Shown here piece after piece: positions 17,208 to 26,217 of a DNA stretch of 64,000 bases (position 1 is its first letter; each line of letters opens with the position of its first letter). The stretch comes from Citrobacter freundii (GTDB lineage: Bacteria; Bacteroidota; Bacteroidia; Chitinophagales; Chitinophagaceae), in contig QFQQ01000001.1 of NCBI GenBank assembly GCA_003243445.1, forward strand, positions 124,001 to 188,000. The letters are read 5' to 3'. The notes below the pieces were generated by a model that was not told the origin of the DNA, did not search any database, and saw nothing but the letters and a program-made list of their open reading frames with translations. Both the position numbers and the translations under genes were made by a program.

Positions 17208-20200
17208 TTACTGGATGATCAGTTTCTTCACTTCCTTCTGACCATCGCTTAGCTCAACCCTCAGATAATACACGCCCGGTGCAAAATTCTCAAGGTTCAA
17301 TTCATTCGTCCCCTGCTGAACTTTATACGCTTTCAATACCTGGCCCACATTATTTACCAGGTAAGCATTGGATACTCCTGTGCCTCCGTACCCAATAATA
17401 AGTTGTGCCTTGTGATTATATGTTGGAACCGGGGAAAGCACGATACTACGGTCACCAGTGAACCGGACCTGACGCACACCCGATAACGTTGATCGGCCAT
17501 CAATATCCTGCTCTTTAATACGATAGTAGTTGTTGCCCTGCAAAGGATTTTTGTCTGTATAATAATAATCCTTATCCCCTCCGCCCATTGCATTGTACGC
17601 GACTTCGCCTATTGACTGGAAGTCCGCTCCATCGGCACTTCTTTCCACTACATATTTATTTACATTCACCTCATCGGCTACCCTCCAGTGAAGCGCAGCG
17701 GTACTACCCTGTTTGCTTGCTTCGAAACTGATAAAGTGCACGGGAAGTACAATGCCTGCGGTTAAAAATCCATAGGTATTGTTTTTTGAAAGTAAGCTGG
17801 CTCCATTGTAAGCAAAGGCGTTATTCACGATGCCTTTATCATTCTTCAAAAGAATATCATCCACCCACCAGCCGGGTCCGCCATCGATCACATCGCTGAC
17901 AAAACGAAAACGTATCCGGGCGTTAGTGCCGGCAAAGCCAGTCAATGTGATCACCGTTTGAATAAATGCTCCTCCACTGCTGCCGGTGAATGCTGAACGG
18001 TTGGACACTCCGGGCACGCTGGGATCAAGAGCGCTGTTATACTTATTAGTGGTCATATATGGACCAAGGTCCTGCCATGTATTACCGCCATCGGTGGTAA
18101 TCTCCACCAGGCCACCGTCATAGCCGGGATCAGTTTCAAAATAATGCCAGAAGGATAAAACAGATAAGGTATCAAGCAGCAGCAGATCTGAAGTAAGTGC
18201 AAAGTCTGTACGGGATGGCAGGTCTGCGGCAAACCACGCAGTTGATCCGCTGTGCGCTCGGGTTGTTGAGGCCGACCAAAACGTGCCTCCTGCAAGTATG
18301 GAGTTTGACCAGGTATAATTCGCGGGATCCCGCGTGTCATTGATCAGCGTATCCGAGCCAGGGCTTCCTGAGACCTTGGCCTGGATGGTAAAGGTCTTTA
18401 CTTCTCCCGGTGTAAAATTGATATTATTGAAGCGGACAGCAGGAGCAGTATAAGTGCCGCCCGCTGATGAAGAAAGATAAGTCAGGTTAGCGGCCAGCGT
18501 ATCAACGATCGAAATATTACTCAGCGTACCGCAATCGCAATAAGCATTGATCGTATAAGTAATATTATCGCCGCTATGAAAAGAACTCTTATCCGCGGTC
18601 TTGGTAACGCTCAATCCAAGCGGCAGGTCCGTCGCCTGGATTTGATCCACATACGAATTGGAACTTCCCTGCGAGGCGCTTCGGCCCATTCCCCTGCGGG
18701 CGAATGCGTTCCAGATCGCGCATTTATGACGGTAGCCATAAAGGATGGAATCCGCTTTAAGAATGGCATCCCTTGCATCAAGAAAGCCCGGACTGCAGGG
18801 TTGATATTTCATACCGGCGATCACCAGTTGCAATGCGATATTGTTTCCGCCATTTCCTTTATAGATATCCCCATTGATGCCTTCCTGCTGAATGATATTC
18901 CAGGTCATATCCCAGATAGCAGAACACCAGATTTCTCCGATCGTATGAACCTCGCCTCCTGTACTTCCCGCCATCATGCCATATGTCCATGGATCGATCG
19001 CCATGTTTGTTGAATACGGATAAGTGCGTATGCCCGCACCAGCCGAAGTCTGTGCTAAGGCATAAGTGCCGAGCGAGCGCGCATTTGCACCATCGCCGGC
19101 GGCAGCAGCGGCCCAGTTGGTAGTAAGCATAAGCGCAACATAATCGCTCCATCCTTCGCCCATCTGTTCCGCATTTACGAGGCAGCCTGCACTCGCAGGC
19201 CCGCCTGTAAGACGGTTGGAGATACCGTGGGTATATTCATGCGCAACGATCCCGTTGTCAAGTGAACCATCTCTGTATAACCCGGTTGCGGAAAGCGTTC
19301 CGGTGAGACCGGTAAGATTGTTTTTCAAAATATTCCCATCATTCTGTGAGATCATTACCGACGGGATACTGATCGTAAGATCTGTACCGGTCATTACAAA
19401 TGGTGCGCTGGAAACGTTATTTACGACAATGACTGCTATTGCCCCGGCATTCTGTATGTTCTTTATTTTAACTGCAAAATTGCAACTGCCCCTGTCCACC
19501 AGTGCTATATTCCCCGCAAGCGCGGCCGCATTGGAGATGGATCCGCATCCGAGGGAAGATCCGCCGCCGTCTAATACACGAATGATGCTTGCTGATTTGG
19601 CACCCGTATATCCCAACTGGCTTTGAAGGTTGATCCCTCCTTCCACAATATTGTAGCTGGTTGGAATAGGTGAAGGGCTACCAACTGTCAGCGATGGAAC
19701 GACAGCTGTATTCCATTGATACATGCGCATGGTCGGATTTTGTCCATCCGGTGGTGTACCAAAATTAGCATTGTTCATTCCGGCACCGCTCTCCGCGAAA
19801 GCATGAACATAATCGTTCCCTATTCCCCCTCTGCCGAGATTACTTGCCTGGAAATTACCGGCGGCTTCATCAAAGCCGTATTGGTAAGAAACATCATGCA
19901 TGATATTGTTCCAGTAAAAAAGATTGTCGATAGCCGCCCGCATGTTAATGTTCATGCTTGGGTTCTGCGAAAAATCAATCGCTCTATCAAATGTCAGCGC
20001 GGGTATTGCTGTTGTCGAATTATCTGTAAGACCGGTAGTGGCGTTTGCTCCTGCAAGATCTTCCTGGGCCCATACGTTGTTCCCGCGGGTTATGTCATAA
20101 TTGGTGGTATTATCAAAATGCCAGCCGAGTGTAGCCGCATTGTTACCAATACCGGCTCTTTCCCAGGGGTTCGTCTCCAACACCCGTGAACCGAAATTCT

Positions 20201-21059
20201 GCGACTCCAGGTAAACCGGGTAAACGCGGTAAGATGCACTTGTGACAGAAGGCGGCGGAGGCGCAAATGCAGCGGGTGACTGGACCACAAAGTTTGCATC
20301 ACTGCCGAAATTGGCGATTGCCGCTGTGCTATGATCCGCCGTAACCGGATGATAGGAAGTTTCAGCGGACGGGATCTGCACACACTCATCAGCAGCGCGC
20401 TCAGATACGATCAGGCTGTTATCATTGAGATATTCGCCTGTTTGTGCATCGATGCGGACAAACCAATCACCCTGCCTGTCCGGCGAAACCACACGCACAT
20501 TCCATGCAAGCCTCACTGCACTGCCATCGCCGACCGGCAACCACACAAGTTCCGAAGTCGTACTGTCAATTCCCAGCTCAGCCACTTTATAAGCGAATCG
20601 CTTTCTGTTCTCATCCCTGGCAAGCAGTTCCGGGTTTTTAATTATCGGAATGGAAAAATGATTACCAGCCAATCTTACCGCCTGCGCGGCATCAACAAAA
20701 TAACCTGTTGATTTCGCAGAAGAAGCCGGGAACCTCCTGATAAAATCCTGCTTTTTTTGAATCAGTGTATCCTGGCGGAATGTATAGATGCTGATCTTAT
20801 TATAGACCGGAATATTCAGGCGGGTCTGCTGGAGGTAAACCATGAAAGTTCCGGAACGTTTATCTTCATAAGCATTCGTTACGATAAAATTCTCCAGCTG
20901 AGCCTGACTCAGCCCAGTAGCAGTAATGTTATGCCGCAAAAGTTCCTGCGCCCTTTGCCCGGATGTCAATTTTGTTTGAGCGAATGCTGCAGAAAATACA
21001 AAAAGTGTAAAAGCCAGCACAAGTGCGGCAGTCTTCTTAAAAAGTGAAGGCCTGATCAT
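17208..21059 (-). CDS. Secreted M36 (fungalysin-type) metalloprotease with T9SS sorting domain
   Basis: A 1283-aa extracellular zinc protease. Order of parts: signal peptide (1-27), FTP/PepSY-like propeptide (about 30-200), and an M36 catalytic region with a PA insertion (SIIRVLDGGGSSLGCGSISN to PSVMISQNDG). The zinc site is GIVAHEYTHGISNRL with downstream Glu in MGEGWSDYVAL. A DUF11-like domain follows (LSVTKTADKSSFHSGDNITY), then a jelly-roll/MAM-like domain (LSFWHYFETDPGYDGG). The C-terminal T9SS type A sorting domain ends APGVYYLRVELSDGQKEVKK. It is exported by Sec and then T9SS. It is 44 bases upstream of the sensor kinase gene in the same direction, so co-expression or regulation by that system is possible. 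Confidence 0.95.
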   Translation of the reverse strand: MIRPSLFKKTAALVLAFTLFVFSAAFAQTKLTSGQRAQELLRHNITATGLSQAQLENFIVTNAYEDKRSGTFMVYLQQTRLNIPVYNKISIYTFRQDTLIQKKQDFIRRFPASSAKSTGYFVDAAQAVRLAGNHFSIPIIKNPELLARDENRKRFAYKVAELGIDSTTSELVWLPVGDGSAVRLAWNVRVVSPDRQGDWFVRIDAQTGEYLNDNSLIVSERAADECVQIPSAETSYHPVTADHSTAAIANFGSDANFVVQSPAAFAPPPPSVTSASYRVYPVYLESQNFGSRVLETNPWERAGIGNNAATLGWHFDNTTNYDITRGNNVWAQEDLAGANATTGLTDNSTTAIPALTFDRAIDFSQNPSMNINMRAAIDNLFYWNNIMHDVSYQYGFDEAAGNFQASNLGRGGIGNDYVHAFAESGAGMNNANFGTPPDGQNPTMRMYQWNTAVVPSLTVGSPSPIPTSYNIVEGGINLQSQLGYTGAKSASIIRVLDGGGSSLGCGSISNAAALAGNIALVDRGSCNFAVKIKNIQNAGAIAVIVVNNVSSAPFVMTGTDLTISIPSVMISQNDGNILKNNLTGLTGTLSATGLYRDGSLDNGIVAHEYTHGISNRLTGGPASAGCLVNAEQMGEGWSDYVALMLTTNWAAAAAGDGANARSLGTYALAQTSAGAGIRTYPYSTNMAIDPWTYGMMAGSTGGEVHTIGEIWCSAIWDMTWNIIQQEGINGDIYKGNGGNNIALQLVIAGMKYQPCSPGFLDARDAILKADSILYGYRHKCAIWNAFARRGMGRSASQGSSNSYVDQIQATDLPLGLSVTKTADKSSFHSGDNITYTINAYCDCGTLSNISIVDTLAANLTYLSSSAGGTYTAPAVRFNNINFTPGEVKTFTIQAKVSGSPGSDTLINDTRDPANYTWSNSILAGGTFWSASTTRAHSGSTAWFAADLPSRTDFALTSDLLLLDTLSVLSFWHYFETDPGYDGGLVEITTDGGNTWQDLGPYMTTNKYNSALDPSVPGVSNRSAFTGSSGGAFIQTVITLTGFAGTNARIRFRFVSDVIDGGPGWWVDDILLKNDKGIVNNAFAYNGASLLSKNNTYGFLTAGIVLPVHFISFEASKQGSTAALHWRVADEVNVNKYVVERSADGADFQSIGEVAYNAMGGGDKDYYYTDKNPLQGNNYYRIKEQDIDGRSTLSGVRQVRFTGDRSIVLSPVPTYNHKAQLIIGYGGTGVSNAYLVNNVGQVLKAYKVQQGTNELNLENFAPGVYYLRVELSDGQKEVKKLIIQ

Positions 21060-21868
21060 AAGTGTTATATTCCGGTTAGTTCTGGAAAAATGGTAATAGC
21101 GGGATACGATGTCAGCTAATCAACGGAGTGGATTTAATACAGCGGTAAAGCAACACTAATTTAGGGATTTGTCCATGATGGGAACCGGACAGGGACTTGC
21201 AAGACCAGGACTATTGAGTAACTGGCCCGGGCTGAAAATCTTCTTGCATCAGAATAACGATATAAAGTTTTGATGATGACTATTTTCTGCGGATAACCAA
21301 CCCCATTTCTTCGATCCGGACAGGTGAACGGCGTTTTGTGAATTCACAACTGGCATTGTAAAACCGGGTTGACAGGTGAATCGCCATACTCAACTCCTGA
21401 ATCGGGTGGCACAGGTCTGAAAAGCTTATTCATGATCTAAGCATTAAAAGGGAAGAGAGACCGTAGAGACACCGCAGAGAGCGTGTAATGCTTGTAGGCT
21501 GGTGATGGCAATTTAGTACAGTGCTGGTACACTTAAACCGGGGATTTCCTAGGGAAATAGTACATAATTGGTACACTGAAAAATCAGATTGTATTTGCCA
21601 ACAAATCATCAGAAAAAACAGAAGAAGGTATAAAGGAAATTACAAACAGGCTGAAAGACGAATACGGCAGGTAAGACTTGAAAGTAATTCAACCGTCCTG
21701 GCTGAATATGAAATTGCCCGTTTGTCCGATAAAAAAGTTGCGGCCACTCCTTCACTCGCTTCAACATTGCAGCCTTCACTATTTGTCTCCAATAATTGTC
21801 GTCCCATTCGGCTGGCTGTCAGCCTGCACTTAACCCGAATACTAGTAAGCTCTCATATAAATAATTTC
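21060..21868. other. Long gene-poor gap with no confident gene
   Basis: About 800 bases between the M36 gene start and the MarR operator. I see no convincing gene. A 49-codon minus-strand stretch (21280-21426) reads plausibly near its end (TKRRSPVRIEEMGLVIRRK) but has no supporting context. An 8-bp inverted repeat AAGCATTA/TAATGCTT spans 21437-21491. A plus-strand open frame at 21521-21874 has poor coding character. The part after about 21500 becomes AT-rich and leads into the MarR-peptidase pair, so the left border of an acquired segment may lie here. Confidence 0.4.
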
Positions 21869-21892
21869 ATATAATTGATATATCAATTATAT
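21869..21892. promoter_or_regulatory. Perfect 24-bp palindrome, candidate MarR operator
   Basis: ATATAATTGATA followed by its exact mirror TATCAATTATAT, 24 bases upstream of the marR start codon. MarR dimers typically bind 16-24 bp AT-rich palindromes and repress their own promoter, so this is the expected autoregulatory site. Confidence 0.75.
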
Positions 21893-21915
21893 TTGTATCA
21901 AATAAAAAAATAGAA

Positions 21916-22350
21916 ATGGAAAACCTAAATACGATCATCTTCTACAGCCTGGAGAAGTGTATCAAGACTTATCGTCAATTTGCTCAGAAAAATATTTCAG
22001 CCGCAGGCTATACTATAACGATTGACCAGTGGCTTGTCCTTAAAACAATCCAGGAGGACTCAACTATAAGCCAGCAACAATTAGCTTTAAAAGTCTTTAA
22101 AGACTTTGCCTCTATAACGAGAATTATTGAGCTGTTGGTTAAAAATGGATACTTAGTACGCAGCTTTCATAAAGAAGACAGAAGAAGATTTGAATTGACA
22201 CTTTCAAAAGAAGGGACAAAGATCATAAAATCCCTTCAACCTATCATCAATGCCAACAGGAAGAAAGCGCTAAAAGGAATATCTCCAACCGATATTGAAA
22301 AGTTACAATCAATCCTTTCAAAAATCACCTCGAATATTAATGACAAATAA
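21916..22350 (+). CDS. MarR-family transcriptional regulator
   Basis: A 144-aa winged-helix regulator. It has the MarR pattern ITIDQWLVLKTIQEDSTISQ (wHTH lead-in), QLALKVFKDFASITRIIELL (recognition helix region) and the wing VRSFHKEDRRRFELTLSKEG with the conserved D-R-R. It ends one base before the S41 peptidase gene, so the two form an operon. A perfect palindrome upstream suggests autorepression. Codon use is markedly AT-rich compared with genes on both sides, suggesting acquisition together with the peptidase. Ligand unknown. Confidence 0.93.
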   Translation: MENLNTIIFYSLEKCIKTYRQFAQKNISAAGYTITIDQWLVLKTIQEDSTISQQQLALKVFKDFASITRIIELLVKNGYLVRSFHKEDRRRFELTLSKEGTKIIKSLQPIINANRKKALKGISPTDIEKLQSILSKITSNINDK

Positions 22351-22351
22351 G

Positions 22352-23692
22352 ATGAAAAATATTATCTGTTTTCTAATTGCTTCTTTTATTTCCTGTGACT
22401 TACTAATGGCCCAAAGCAACCCTGAAATCAAACTTGACTTGCAGACCAGGAATGTTATCATTGAAAACATTTGTAAAGCATTGAATAAAAATTATGTATT
22501 TCCAGAGAAAGCTAAATTGATGTCTGACTATATAAAAGAGCAAAATGAAAAGGGAAAATACAATTCAATTACTAATCCAAACGAGTTAGCCAGTCAAGTC
22601 TTTAAAGACATTCGTTCCGTAAATAATGATACCCACCTGCGAATTGTGTACGACCCACGACTTGAAGAAGATATTTTGAAGTTTCTTTCTTCAAAAAAGG
22701 GATCTGACAAAGTATCAGAAGCAGATATTGCGAAAGATGAAAAGATAAATTTTTACTTTAAAAAAATTGAAATTCTACCATCAAATATTGGTTACATAGA
22801 ATTTAATGGCTTTGCAAATCCAAGCCCGGCAGCAAGCAAAACGATAAATTCAGCAATGCAGTTTGTTGCTCATGCGGATGCCATAATTATTGATTTAAGA
22901 AACAACTTTGGAGGCAATGGAAGTACGGCAAGCGAAGTTGCCGGTTATTTCTTCAATAGCAGGACTTACACAGGCAGGAGTTTCAATCGGATTGAAAATA
23001 AATGGACTGACCAATATATCGAAAACAAAAAAGCAATAACTAACGGCCTGGTTTTAAAAATGCCTATTTATATTCTTACAAGCAAACGAACCTTCTCTGC
23101 TGCCGAGGGACTGGCCTACACTCTACAAAACCTAAAAAATGTTGTCATCATAGGTGACACCACAAGAGGTGGTGCACACCTAACAAGAAGTTTTAGTTTA
23201 GGAAATGGCTTTGTTGGCTTTATTCCATACATGCGTGGAGAGAATGCTGTAACTAAAACAGATTGGGAAGGAACAGGAGTTATCCCTAATATCTCCACAG
23301 AGGAAAGTAATTGCTTAGTGATTGCACAGAACACAATCCTAAATAATAAATTAGCTACAGCAACTAACGAAACGGAAAAAAGAAAAATCAAATACATCAT
23401 TAATTATAATAAGTCAAAGTACTCATCTGTTAATATTGAGCCTTCGGAAGTCTCAAAGTTTACAGGCCGGTTTGCAGAATTTGAAGTTACATTGCAGGGA
23501 GGTCAATTGATGTTCAGAGACGTAAATCGACCCACTATCAACTATAAAAAAATGATAGCCATCACTCCCACATTATTCCAGGTTGGAAATGACTATCAGG
23601 TTGAATTTGTTATTGATAACGGTTTATGCAAGTCATTCAAAATGTATTGGGACGATGGTTATGAAGATAAAATCGATAAGTCCGGCAAATAG
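22352..23692 (+). CDS. S41-family (C-terminal processing type) serine peptidase, secreted
   Basis: A 446-aa exported peptidase. The signal peptide is MKNIICFLIASFISCDLLMA (cleavage near AQS). An N-terminal helical domain (about 20-110) precedes the S41 catalytic domain: IGYIEFNGFANP, DAIIIDLRNNFGGNGSTASE and the serine loop ILTSKRTFSAAEGLAYTLQN, with Ser in TFSAAEG. A C-terminal beta extension follows (about 350-446). No PDZ domain is evident, as in the TSP/IRBP-like S41 group. I chose ATG 22352, one base after the marR stop; an ATG at 22340 overlapping marR is the alternative. Low GC matches marR. Expression is probably MarR-controlled. Confidence 0.9.
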   Translation: MKNIICFLIASFISCDLLMAQSNPEIKLDLQTRNVIIENICKALNKNYVFPEKAKLMSDYIKEQNEKGKYNSITNPNELASQVFKDIRSVNNDTHLRIVYDPRLEEDILKFLSSKKGSDKVSEADIAKDEKINFYFKKIEILPSNIGYIEFNGFANPSPAASKTINSAMQFVAHADAIIIDLRNNFGGNGSTASEVAGYFFNSRTYTGRSFNRIENKWTDQYIENKKAITNGLVLKMPIYILTSKRTFSAAEGLAYTLQNLKNVVIIGDTTRGGAHLTRSFSLGNGFVGFIPYMRGENAVTKTDWEGTGVIPNISTEESNCLVIAQNTILNNKLATATNETEKRKIKYIINYNKSKYSSVNIEPSEVSKFTGRFAEFEVTLQGGQLMFRDVNRPTINYKKMIAITPTLFQVGNDYQVEFVIDNGLCKSFKMYWDDGYEDKIDKSGK

Positions 23693-23863
23693 ACATTATG
23701 AAAGGCATTACGCACAACAGGGGGCTAAAATAGGTGCTGACGGAAATCAGCTTTGGCTTTTGTAATGCTATTGTGTTTCGTATCGGGTGCAAGCTTTTAG
23801 ATCAAAGATCCAATTCACAGGTCAGGACATTCGTCTTATTTTCATGGGCGAAACACCTCAAAT

Positions 23864-23892
23864 AAAAAAGTCGCCACAACTGTAGCGACTTT
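23864..23892 (-). terminator. Rho-independent terminator after tRNA-Cys
   Basis: Read on the minus strand: AAGTCGCTACAGTTGTGGCGACTT, a strong stem-loop (AAGTCGC/GCGACTT), followed by TTTTTT. It starts within a few bases of the tRNA 3' end. Confidence 0.85.
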
Positions 23893-23897
23893 CTCCG

Positions 23898-23968
23898 AGG
23901 TCCCTAGCGGATTCGAACCGCTGTACGAGCTTTTGCAGAGCTCTGCCTAACCACTCGGCCAAAGGACC
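23898..23968 (-). tRNA. tRNA-Cys (GCA)
   Basis: 71-nt cloverleaf. The acceptor GGTCCTT pairs with AGGGACC, the D-arm is GCCGAGTGGTTAGGC, the anticodon stem GAGCT/AGCTC encloses loop CTGCAAA (anticodon GCA, Cys), and the T-arm is AGCGGTTCGAATCCGCT. The CCA end is not encoded. An intrinsic terminator follows directly. Confidence 0.97.
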
Positions 23969-24027
23969 AATTCTTGCTCAATTACCGGGCGGAATGAGCT
24001 TTGTTCACATTCCGTTTATCCCGTTTT

Positions 24028-24058
24028 TTTGAACAGGCGCAAAAATAAGATATTTTTG
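24028..24058 (+). promoter_or_regulatory. Bacteroidota-type promoter for the nucleoside phosphorylase
   Basis: TTTG (24028-24031), 19 bases, then TATTTTTG (24051-24058): an exact match to the Bacteroidota consensus TTTG-N19-TAnnTTTG. The start codon follows 37 bases later. Confidence 0.75.
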
Positions 24059-24095
24059 GTTATTGAACAGAATGTTTTCTAACTAAATAAGTTAT

Positions 24096-24986
24096 ATGAG
24101 CCGAATCGCAGAATCCGAACTGATTATCAACCCGCGCGGCGCCGTGTATCATCTTGACCTGAGACCAGATGAGATCGCGGCGACGATCGTCACCGTTGGC
24201 GATCCCGATCGCGTGAAAGAAGTCAGCAAATACTTTGATTCCGTAGAGGTGAAAAGGCAGCATCGCGAGTTTGTTTCGCATACAGGCTATGTAGGTAAGA
24301 AAAGAATAACCGTCTTATCGTCCGGCATCGGACCGGATAATATCGATATCGTGGTCAATGAGCTGGACGCGCTGGCCAATATCGATTTTGAGACCCGCGA
24401 GATAAAAAAACAGCTTACCCCGCTGAATATTATCCGCATCGGAACATCCGGCTCACTCCAGGCCGATATTCCTGTTGATCACTTTGTTGCATCCACGCAT
24501 GGCCTGGGCATAGACAATCTGCTCAATTTCTATCGCCATGAACAGAACCAGGAGGAGAATCAGCTGCTCCAGTCTTTTATTACGCATACGCAAATGCACG
24601 GACAGATGGGCAACCCCTATGTCAGCGGAGCCGCCCCTTCCCTGCTCAAACATTTTGTAAAGGATTTTCACCACGGGATCACTGTCACCTGCCCCGGTTT
24701 CTATGGTCCGCAGGGCCGGATCCTGCGTTTGGGCGTACGCAACCCTGAGCTGATCAACCGTCTTACCGATTTCCGTTTCGGCCAGCACCGCATCACCAAT
24801 TTTGAAATGGAAACCTCCGCCATTTACGGCCTGGGTAAATTACTAGGCCACAATTGCTTAGCGATCAATGCGATCGTTGCAAACCGGGTTCAGAAAGAAT
24901 TCTCAAAAGACGGAAAAGCTGCGGTGGAGAAGTTGATAGAGAAGTTTGTTGGGATTTTTGCGGAAAGCATCAAGGAAGGTTCCTGA
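24096..24986 (+). CDS. Nucleoside phosphorylase (uridine phosphorylase-like)
   Basis: A 296-aa cytosolic PNP/UDP family enzyme, splitting a nucleoside with phosphate into base and ribose-1-phosphate. Motifs: ATIVTVGDPDRVKEVSKYFD (phosphate-binding GDPxR), VLSSGIGPDNIDIVVNELDA, IRIGTSGSLQ and FEMETSAIYGLGKLLGH (ribose-binding Glu). The resemblance is closest to uridine phosphorylase, but base preference cannot be set by eye. It has its own consensus promoter. The stop codon lies within the first 9-nt unit of hairpin repeat B, which therefore supplies the last two residues (Gly-Ser). dapF follows. Confidence 0.88.
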   Translation: MSRIAESELIINPRGAVYHLDLRPDEIAATIVTVGDPDRVKEVSKYFDSVEVKRQHREFVSHTGYVGKKRITVLSSGIGPDNIDIVVNELDALANIDFETREIKKQLTPLNIIRIGTSGSLQADIPVDHFVASTHGLGIDNLLNFYRHEQNQEENQLLQSFITHTQMHGQMGNPYVSGAAPSLLKHFVKDFHHGITVTCPGFYGPQGRILRLGVRNPELINRLTDFRFGQHRITNFEMETSAIYGLGKLLGHNCLAINAIVANRVQKEFSKDGKAAVEKLIEKFVGIFAESIKEGS

Positions 24987-25113
24987 GGTTCCAAAGGTTC
25001 CAGAAGTTTCATAGGTTGCTGCCGCGATTTGAGGTAACTTCTTTGAACGGCCTTTAAACCTGTGGAACCTCTGAAACCTCTGGAACCTCTGAAACCTTTG
25101 AAACCTCTTGAAC
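24978..25113. repeat. Hairpin repeat family 1, copy B
   Basis: The left arm has units GGTTCCTGA, GGTTCCAAA, GGTTCCAGA, AGTTTCATA, then the core GGTTGCTGCCGCGATTTG (about 25013-25030). The right arm (25057-25113) consists of AACCTGTGG, AACCTCTGA, AACCTCTGG, AACCTCTGA, AACCTTTGA, AACCTCTTG. The right-hand core is missing. It overlaps the end of the phosphorylase gene and stops just before the dapF promoter element. Confidence 0.85.
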
Positions 25114-25119
25114 CTTTTT

Positions 25120-25127
25120 TACCTTTG
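25120..25127 (+). promoter_or_regulatory. dapF promoter -7 element
   Basis: TACCTTTG matches TAnnTTTG and ends 8 bases before the dapF ATG, directly after the right arm of hairpin B. A transcript from it would have almost no 5' leader. No clear -33 TTTG is visible. Confidence 0.6.
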
Positions 25128-25135
25128 CTCCCTTT

Positions 25136-25921
25136 ATGACACTCCAGTTCTACAAATACCAGGGCACCGGAAACGACTTTATCCTGGCAGACAACCGTAC
25201 CAATCAATATTCTTTTCTTACAACCGACCAGATCCGCCGGCTGTGCGATCGCCGTTTTGGCATTGGCGCAGACGGGCTTATGCTGCTGAATTCAAAGGCG
25301 GGATATGATTTTGAAATGAAATATTTCAATGCCGATGGCCGCGAAGGAAGTATGTGCGGAAACGGCGGACGTTGTATTACCAAATTCGCGTATCACCTCG
25401 GTATCCACCGCAACGAATATAAATTCCTGGCAGTGGATGGCGAACATGAAGCAGAGATCGATCCCGATGGCATCGTTTCACTCAAAATGAAAGACGTGGA
25501 TAAGATCACCCGCTTTCACAGCGATTTTATTCTGAACACCGGCTCTCCCCACTATATCAAACCCGTTACAGAAGTAATGGATGTGGATGTCTACAAAAAA
25601 GGCCGTGATATCCGCTACAGCAAGGACTTTGAAGCCGAAGGCATCAATGTGAATTTTGTGGAGCAGGTTACAGACGACAAGATCATCGTCCGCACCTATG
25701 AACGCGGCGTTGAAGATGAAACCTATTCCTGCGGAACCGGCGTCACCGCGGCAGCACTGGTCTACTATCACAATGAAAATGGCTACAACGACGTAGAGGT
25801 TAAAACCCTCGGCGGCACACTCACCGTTGAATTCGACCGGATGGGCGAAGAAAAATATAATAATATCTGGCTTTGCGGACCGGCGGAAAGGGTGTTTGAA
25901 GGAACGGTGGAAGTCAAGTAG
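25136..25921 (+). CDS. dapF: Diaminopimelate epimerase
   Basis: 261 aa; converts LL- to meso-diaminopimelate, for lysine and peptidoglycan synthesis. The two catalytic cysteines are in SMCGNGGRCITKFA (first, about residue 75) and TYSCGTGVTAAALVYY (second, about 201). The N-terminus FYKYQGTGNDFILADNR is canonical. Length is slightly short of the usual 270-280 but complete. It is transcribed alone between two family-1 hairpins (B before, C after). Confidence 0.97.
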   Translation: MTLQFYKYQGTGNDFILADNRTNQYSFLTTDQIRRLCDRRFGIGADGLMLLNSKAGYDFEMKYFNADGREGSMCGNGGRCITKFAYHLGIHRNEYKFLAVDGEHEAEIDPDGIVSLKMKDVDKITRFHSDFILNTGSPHYIKPVTEVMDVDVYKKGRDIRYSKDFEAEGINVNFVEQVTDDKIIVRTYERGVEDETYSCGTGVTAAALVYYHNENGYNDVEVKTLGGTLTVEFDRMGEEKYNNIWLCGPAERVFEGTVEVK

Positions 25922-25936
25922 GTCGCAGGGCGAAAA

Positions 25937-26177
25937 AGGTTTCAGAAGTTCCAGAGGTTTCAGGGGTTCCAGAGGTTGCTACCGCGCTTTGAGAAGTCTT
26001 CTGTATTTAAGAAATTTTCAAATTTTGAAAGTTTGAGAGCTCGAAGAGTTTCTCCTGTTTGAGATGCACTTATCAGCGTCCTGGCAAAAACAACTTCTTA
26101 CAACAAACTTCTTTTCGAAGCGCGGTAGCAACCTCTGGAACCCCTGAAACCTCTGGAACCCCTGAAACTTATGAAAC
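25937..26177. repeat. Hairpin repeat family 1, copy C (two full arms)
   Basis: Left arm 25937-26000: units GGTTTCAGA, AGTTCCAGA, GGTTTCAGG, GGTTCCAGA, then the core GGTTGCTACCGCGCTTTG. Right arm about 26107-26177: its reverse complement, with core AAGCGCGGTAGCAACC and units AACCTCTGG, AACCCCTGA, AACCTCTGG, AACCCCTGA. The arms match over about 55 bases with few differences, including the copy-specific AGG units. The loop is about 100 bases. It lies between dapF and corA. Confidence 0.9.
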
Positions 26178-26204
26178 ACCTCCCCACCTTCACTCCCGCT
26201 CCCC

Positions 26205-26212
26205 TATCTTTG
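26205..26212 (+). promoter_or_regulatory. corA promoter -7 element
   Basis: TATCTTTG matches TAnnTTTG and ends 5 bases before the corA ATG, so the message would be leaderless or nearly so. It follows hairpin C by about 28 bases. Confidence 0.6.
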
Positions 26213-26217
26213 CCCCC

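Noticed and set aside
21521..21874. 117-codon plus-strand frame before marR
   Set aside because: Composition is unlike protein, with no domain, and it ends inside the MarR operator region. A possible nucleotidyltransferase-like stretch in another frame (EEGIKEITNRLKDEYGR) is too short to support.
24890..25207. Open frames rich in Gly-Ser-Arg-Phe or Phe-Gln-Arg repeats over the 9-nt hairpins (also near 8936, 25827, 53785 and 54127)
   Set aside because: They are translations of 9-nt tandem units, which stay open in several frames on both strands. They have no start context or domain and overlap real genes.
25937..26177. MITE or insertion sequence
   Set aside because: Arms and loop are MITE-like, but I could not find target-site duplications, the number of units varies between copies and no transposase is in the window. 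Left as a repeat of unknown nature.
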